Source: Plakobranchus ocellatus (Eukaryota > Mollusca > Gastropoda > Plakobranchidae). From it: a DNA stretch of 24,098 bases. Shown here piece by piece: positions 19,279 to 24,098 of this stretch. The notes under the pieces were generated by a model. The model worked only from the letters and a program-made list of their open reading frames with translations. It ran no database searches and was not told the DNA's origin. Numbering within the stretch: position 1 is the first letter of the stretch; each line of letters starts with the position of its first letter. The position numbers and the translations under genes are program-made. The stretch spans positions 395,524 to 419,621 of the forward strand of contig BLXT01007370.1 of NCBI GenBank assembly GCA_019648995.1. The letters are read 5' to 3'.

Positions 19279-20378
19279 ATTGCCTTTGTGTCCACATTAG
19301 CAACAAGTTGTAGAGGCTAGTGAACACCAGGACGATTTCATTTTCCATAAGAGTAGGCTAATTTAAAATTCTAACAACCTTTGTTGAGGATTTCAAGGGC
19401 AGAAAGTATAGTTCTAATCAAATGAGGATGGTTACCTGAAATTTGAGATCTATGATTAATGGAAAAATTATGAAATCCTGCGTATCTTTTTTCCAAATAT
19501 GATACTTTTCGATTAAGGATAATAAGAGATTGTTTTAATGTGGCAAAAAAGAAAAGTCAAATGGTGCAATGACAAGTGTCAAATAGGCCATGCATTGTCA
19601 TAAATGTCTACTATTTTTTTAATAATGTATGATGAAATAGTTAACACACACAAAAAAATATCAAAATGTGAAAAAAAAAAAAAATAAGAAAAAAAAAATG
19701 CTATAAGACAAAATGTATTCTAAGCAAAACTATAAAATAAGTCTTTATTTATAATCAAACAAAAAAAAAAAATTATGTTTTTGTTTTGTTGTGAATGTTG
19801 TCCACATAAATGTGATTTGTATGACTGTTTTAGAATCAAACACTTACATTATTGAGGGACATGCCTGTTTTCTCTTTCTAGAGCTTCCACTTGTCAACTG
19901 GAAGCCTTTCTTTTTGCCTTTTTCTCTGTTTCAAACTGACTTAAGTTGAACATGAATTCTGAGATACAGAACCCTATTTTTTTATTTTTATACTTTTGCC
20001 ATGGCATTGGGAGTTGATCATCATTCATTGAATTGTGCTCAAAGTTGTAATTGCAAAGAAGCACAAAATTCCCAAATCTTTGCATTCTCTAGAAAAACAA
20101 CAATCTAGTGTCCAGCTATAAATAGTTGCCTTGGATATTATTTTGGTAAGATATTAAGACAAAGCTGTATCACATGTACTTCTCTCTAGAAAACTTAAAA
20201 AGTCATTTGTCATTCATGTTGCCATCCTCATTTTCCTTTTCCGCTTTTTTTGTGGGTTTTTTGTTTTGTTTTTTGTTTTAGATTTTTTTTGTTGTTGCTA
20301 TTTTTTTTTTCATTCATTTTATTTTAAGCAATGTTGTGCATCACCCTTTATCAATTTTACAACTTTAACCCAACAAAA

Positions 20379-20384
20379 AATAAA
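20379..20384 (+). terminator. CCNI: Possible proximal poly(A) signal
   Basis: AATAAA, about 1.1 kb after the stop codon, is followed by only a weakly GT-rich stretch (GACTGTGATCTCTC). It would give a short 3' UTR. Confidence 0.3.
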
Positions 20385-22438
20385 ATTTAAGACTGTGATC
20401 TCTCATTTCAAAGTAATATATACATTGTAAAAGCATCACCCAACCATTTATATCTTTTTTTTATTTTTTTGTATATTACAACTGTATATCAAATCAATAA
20501 TATATTTATATTGTTAGCAAAAAAGGAAAAACAAACGATCCAAAAGTGAAGCAATATGGTATTTTAATTGTTCTATCATATGAGGAAAGTATTGATTCTT
20601 TTTTGTAAGTTTTAGTTGCAATTGTATGCAAGTCTTTATAGACTTTTTTTTCTTTTTTTGAGTCTTAATTTTTAAACGTTAAATTTTAAGCTCAAATGAT
20701 GGCAGTTTTCTTTGAGAAGAAGGTGTTACCTCAAAATGAGGCTTCGCTGTAAAAATTGGTCATGAAGACAAAAAAGATTTTTAAAATTATATATTGCATT
20801 GGATTTCCTCGGCCATTATCAAAGTTTTCAACTGCAAAGCATCTTGTTTTGAGGTCATCTTCATGTTTTTGGTTTTTTCTTGGGAGGGATGAGCATATCA
20901 TTTGAATGACTAAAAAGGAATCATAGTGTGAAGTAGTGGCCTGTCCTATGCATGGCAAGGTTGATGTCTTTGACATTTACTGATGTATTTTCAAGGCCCA
21001 ACAGGTACCTCATTTGGAGAAACTATTGTATGAATAGAATAGAGATAAAAAGAAATTCTGCTTAGGAAAGTGATGTTAGTCTCAAAATTTTTTGCCTTTT
21101 CCAAATTTGGCAAGCTTTGTTTTCATGCTTTGTGACCTTTCTTTGCCTTTTTTTTTTGTTTTTTTTGTTTTGTTTTGGTTTTTTTTTTAAATAAAAAAGA
21201 TTTTAGTTTGTATATTGATTTAGTTTCAAAGAATGAAGATAGAAGTGGGAAAAGTGTTGATTCTCAACATTTTTGTTTTTTTTTTATATATATTAGTGAA
21301 TCTCATAAAGTGTTAATGCCCATGGACCTCAGTTTTGGCCTTGCTATCAAAACTGCCAGATTGTTCAGCCTCCTAAAATTACATGTACTTGTCACAGTGT
21401 TTGCATGAGTCGTAAACCGGTACATGGACATTGTTGCTCATGAAAAAAATTGCCTTTCCATACATTTAAATTAAATTCTTAAATATTGCAAAGACATATA
21501 TACTTTATTATGTTGTAAATGAATTCTAAGCACTACAAATACGCACTTAATTTTAGGGAACTTCTATGTAAGCAATGCCCTAACCAAGGGCCAGCATTTT
21601 GGCTGCGTTGTCCATTCCAGTGTGTATGCTCAAGATAAAAGGGGGGGAAAAGACCATGAAGTGAGTGCCAACCTTTGCTGGTTGTGACAAGTGAGAAAGC
21701 TAACTTTTACCCCCAACATGCAATTGACAATAGAAAGTAGACTTTTTTGCAAACACTTCAGTTCATGATAAGTTTTAGAGACAGCCTGTTCACATCAGTT
21801 AAGAGGCAATGAAATCCAAAGGGTTTTCATCACCAGCTTTGTTCACGCAATCATCATTATTTGTTATGAATCAAGTGTCATTTTGTTTTACTTGTATAGT
21901 GTATAAATGTATTTAAAAAACAAAAACAAAAAAAAAAAACGAAGAAAACAAAAATGTGTTAACTCTGTAGCCAGTTTGGCAACCGATCCTGGAGATGTTC
22001 TGTTATTTCCTCTAGTAAATTCAGTTATGTAACATTTATTGCTTATTTTTTTTTGTTTCAAGGCTGTGTTTAAACTTTTATCAGACAGTATTTTATTTGG
22101 TTTAAAATTTGCTTTTGATACATTTTTTTTTTTTGTAAGTTAGTTAGAATATTTTGGAAATAGTGTGGTGCAGGCAGCAGAAATGCATGTATTGCATTTT
22201 ATAGGTACACAAAAAAAAAAAGCCAGGGTGCAAGATCGTTACCTCTAGTTTCGGTGGAGTCCTAATCTTATGATTTGCAATTCTTTTTTGCTCCTCTTTG
22301 GTCATAATTGGACCTTGTTAGTAAAGAACTCCACTGTATACTCAGCGCAGTGTCTGCAGAAGTGATTGTTGATCTGATGTATTTGACTTCAGATTTGAAT
22401 TCATTGGACAATAATTGAGGTTGAGTACAACAAAAAAA

Positions 22439-22452
22439 AATAAATAAATAAA
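22439..22452 (+). terminator. CCNI: Overlapping poly(A) signals
   Basis: Three overlapping AATAAA hexamers are followed 40-70 bases later by TTTCATGTATTTATTTTGTC, a T/GT-rich downstream element. Confidence 0.4.
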
Positions 22453-22637
22453 GTGAGTACTATGAGCTTGTCTTCCTGCTGCAGGCGTATATTTTCATGT
22501 ATTTATTTTGTCTTTTTGGGAGTTTCTTAAATATGAATTTGGGATATTTGTCTAAAAATGCATTGAATTATCAAAGGTGATATTACATTTAGTAACTTCT
22601 ACCATTAAGACTTTTTTAGAGTTAAGATGAAAAGAAA

Positions 22638-22648
22638 AATAAAATAAA
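22638..22648 (+). terminator. CCNI: Likely distal poly(A) signals
   Basis: Two overlapping AATAAA hexamers are followed within 25 bases by TTTTGTGTTTCCTTCTCC, a strong GT/T-rich downstream element. The spacing makes this the best cleavage candidate I see, with cleavage near 22660. Confidence 0.45.
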
Positions 22649-22665
22649 ATCTGGTATTCATTAAA

Positions 22666-24098
22666 TTTTGTGTTTCCTTCTCCTTTTTGTAAATCCTATT
22701 AGGAAATGTTTGCACTGTTTCCGTTCTTCATGTTTCGATGTGCTTTTCAGAAAAAATGAACTTAATATTGACTTCTAATTCCATGATTGATAGATCATTC
22801 ATAATTCTGGGTGCAAGCTTATGGATAGTTTAAAATAATTTATTGCCTTTACCATAACAAATCCTGATTACGAAATACTTTTTAGGATAATGGTTCTTTA
22901 ATTCTTCAAATTACCAGGTATTAAAATAATTGTTATGTCCTGCCATGGCACTTCTAGAATACTTTTTATAGAAAAAATATTCAACACTCTAATCAAATAA
23001 ACTCAGTAAACTTAATAATGCATTATTATAAACTTTTTGCAATTTTAGCAAGATAAGAGATCACAATGCTTTCGACATGAATTTTTCATATTACATTAAT
23101 GATGAAATCGATGCCATTTTTTGTATACCTTTGTAAGTATTGATCTATCTGCACTCCCAACGGTATGTCAGTAAGGCAAAATTACTAGAGTTAATCAAAA
23201 AAAAAAAAAAAAACTACTTGGTAGTAGCACCACTAATTCTTTCAAAACTTTTCTTTTGCCTACACATAACATTGCAAGCATGAACTGCCTGGGTATGAAT
23301 TTATAAGTTTCAAATTATGCATATAATAGCGCAAAAAAAAAAATGTGTATCTAGTTAAATTTTTGTGCGCACATTCAATTTAAAATGCCCTTTTAAATGG
23401 CAATTTTCGTAAATTTTACATTTCCTAGAGGTAGGGTAGTCTAAATTACGCGTTTCGATTTTTTCCTCGTAAGTTACTAAATTCAACAATCTCAACTAAG
23501 CAGGTATGCATATTATGGATATGAATGTCTTTTTTGATAAAAGTGCTTTTATAATAAATATCACCGTAAGAAGTGTAATAACCCGGATTCAAATATAGGA
23601 AAATCGAAGGAAAACACTCCACGAATAGGCTAATAAAGTATTAGTTTACCTTAATACACAGAGGTTTAGACTATCGGATCCCAGTTTTCAATACATTCTT
23701 AATTGAATAGGAAGATGAGACAAGTCACAGATTTACACTTTGAATATGTTAACAGCCTTTCATGCACTGACAGGTAAAAAAAAAAAAAACAAAAGACGCA
23801 CATGAGAGATAGAGAATGCGAGACTAGAATAGTTACTTAACTACGCCACAGAACTAAAGGAATTAAAGGAAAGGATTTAATTAACGTAGACCAGCCCTAA
23901 ACACCGGCTGCAGAAAGTAACGTGCGTAAAAGAATAAGTTATAAAGGCTCATGTTCATTAAATCTTATAATACACAAACCTAACTATAGAACTTCAAAAA
24001 AGATAGGATCGGATAGCAAAGTCTCTCCCATGGCTCTACCCCACCAAAACCTGGTTTAAATTGATACTCGATTAACTCTCTCTCTCTCTCTCTCTCTC
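22666..24098. other. Downstream region without a gene
   Basis: I see no coding exon or RNA gene. Further AATAAA hexamers lie at 22996 and near 23553, so the CCNI transcript could extend past 22665. Composition becomes less T-biased towards the window end. Confidence 0.5.
24076..24098 (+). repeat. (CT)n microsatellite cut by the window end
   Basis: At least eleven CT units run to the last base, so the full length is not visible. Confidence 0.9.

Larger units (their letters stand above)
19279..22665 (+). other. CCNI: CCNI 3' UTR, end inferred
   Basis: From the stop codon the plus strand stays T-rich, with many T and GTTTT runs and no further coding signal. The last strong poly(A) signal pair with a GT-rich element downstream lies at 22638-22648, suggesting a UTR of up to about 3.4 kb. 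Earlier signals could give shorter forms. The end is inference. Confidence 0.4.

Overview
This is an AT-rich animal nuclear DNA window with short exons, long introns, GT-AG splice sites, many homopolymer and dinucleotide runs, and retroelement and MITE insertions. I infer a lophotrochozoan, probably a gastropod mollusc, from the cyclin I-type protein, the many TCTAGATCTAGA/TAGGCCTA-type palindromes and the (GA)n microsatellites. The taxon is not proven by the sequence alone.

The one gene I recognise with confidence is a complete plus-strand cyclin I orthologue (CCNI). Its six coding exons lie at 10697-10813, 13041-13169, 14046-14120, 15870-16010, 16522-16752 and 18955-19278. They join without a frameshift into 338 residues: a short N-terminal arm, two cyclin folds, then a tail with a KKRKV nuclear localisation motif and the YDGIKRLY block typical of cyclin I. 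Every exon length is a multiple of three and all five introns are phase 0. An acceptor at 10665 shows that at least one non-coding exon lies upstream; the best donor I see is at 8541/8542. The 3' UTR is T-rich and may run about 3.4 kb to poly(A) signals near 22440-22650.

Layout: 1-5380 has no confident gene; it holds microsatellites, two small tandem duplications and a diverged repeat pair. At 5388-5474 and 7361-7387 (minus strand) are two exon-like segments in matching phase with good splice sites. They suggest the start of a divergently transcribed, unidentified gene. The interval 7440-8540 between it and CCNI would be a shared promoter, with a CCAAT box and a C/EBP-type palindrome. The region 6990-9940 is rich in CTAGAT-type palindromes and contains a 276-bp MITE at 9415-9690 with 40-bp perfect terminal inverted repeats and an 8-bp target duplication. 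CCNI intron 5 carries a 5'-truncated antisense LINE (17135-17654) with an 11-bp target duplication and a (TGA)n tail, followed by a second dispersed-repeat-like segment (about 17735-17915). A 34-base N gap inside a poly(T) run lies in intron 1. From about 22670 to the end I see no gene; the window ends in a (CT)n run.

I see no tRNA, rRNA, CRISPR array or bacterial-type feature.
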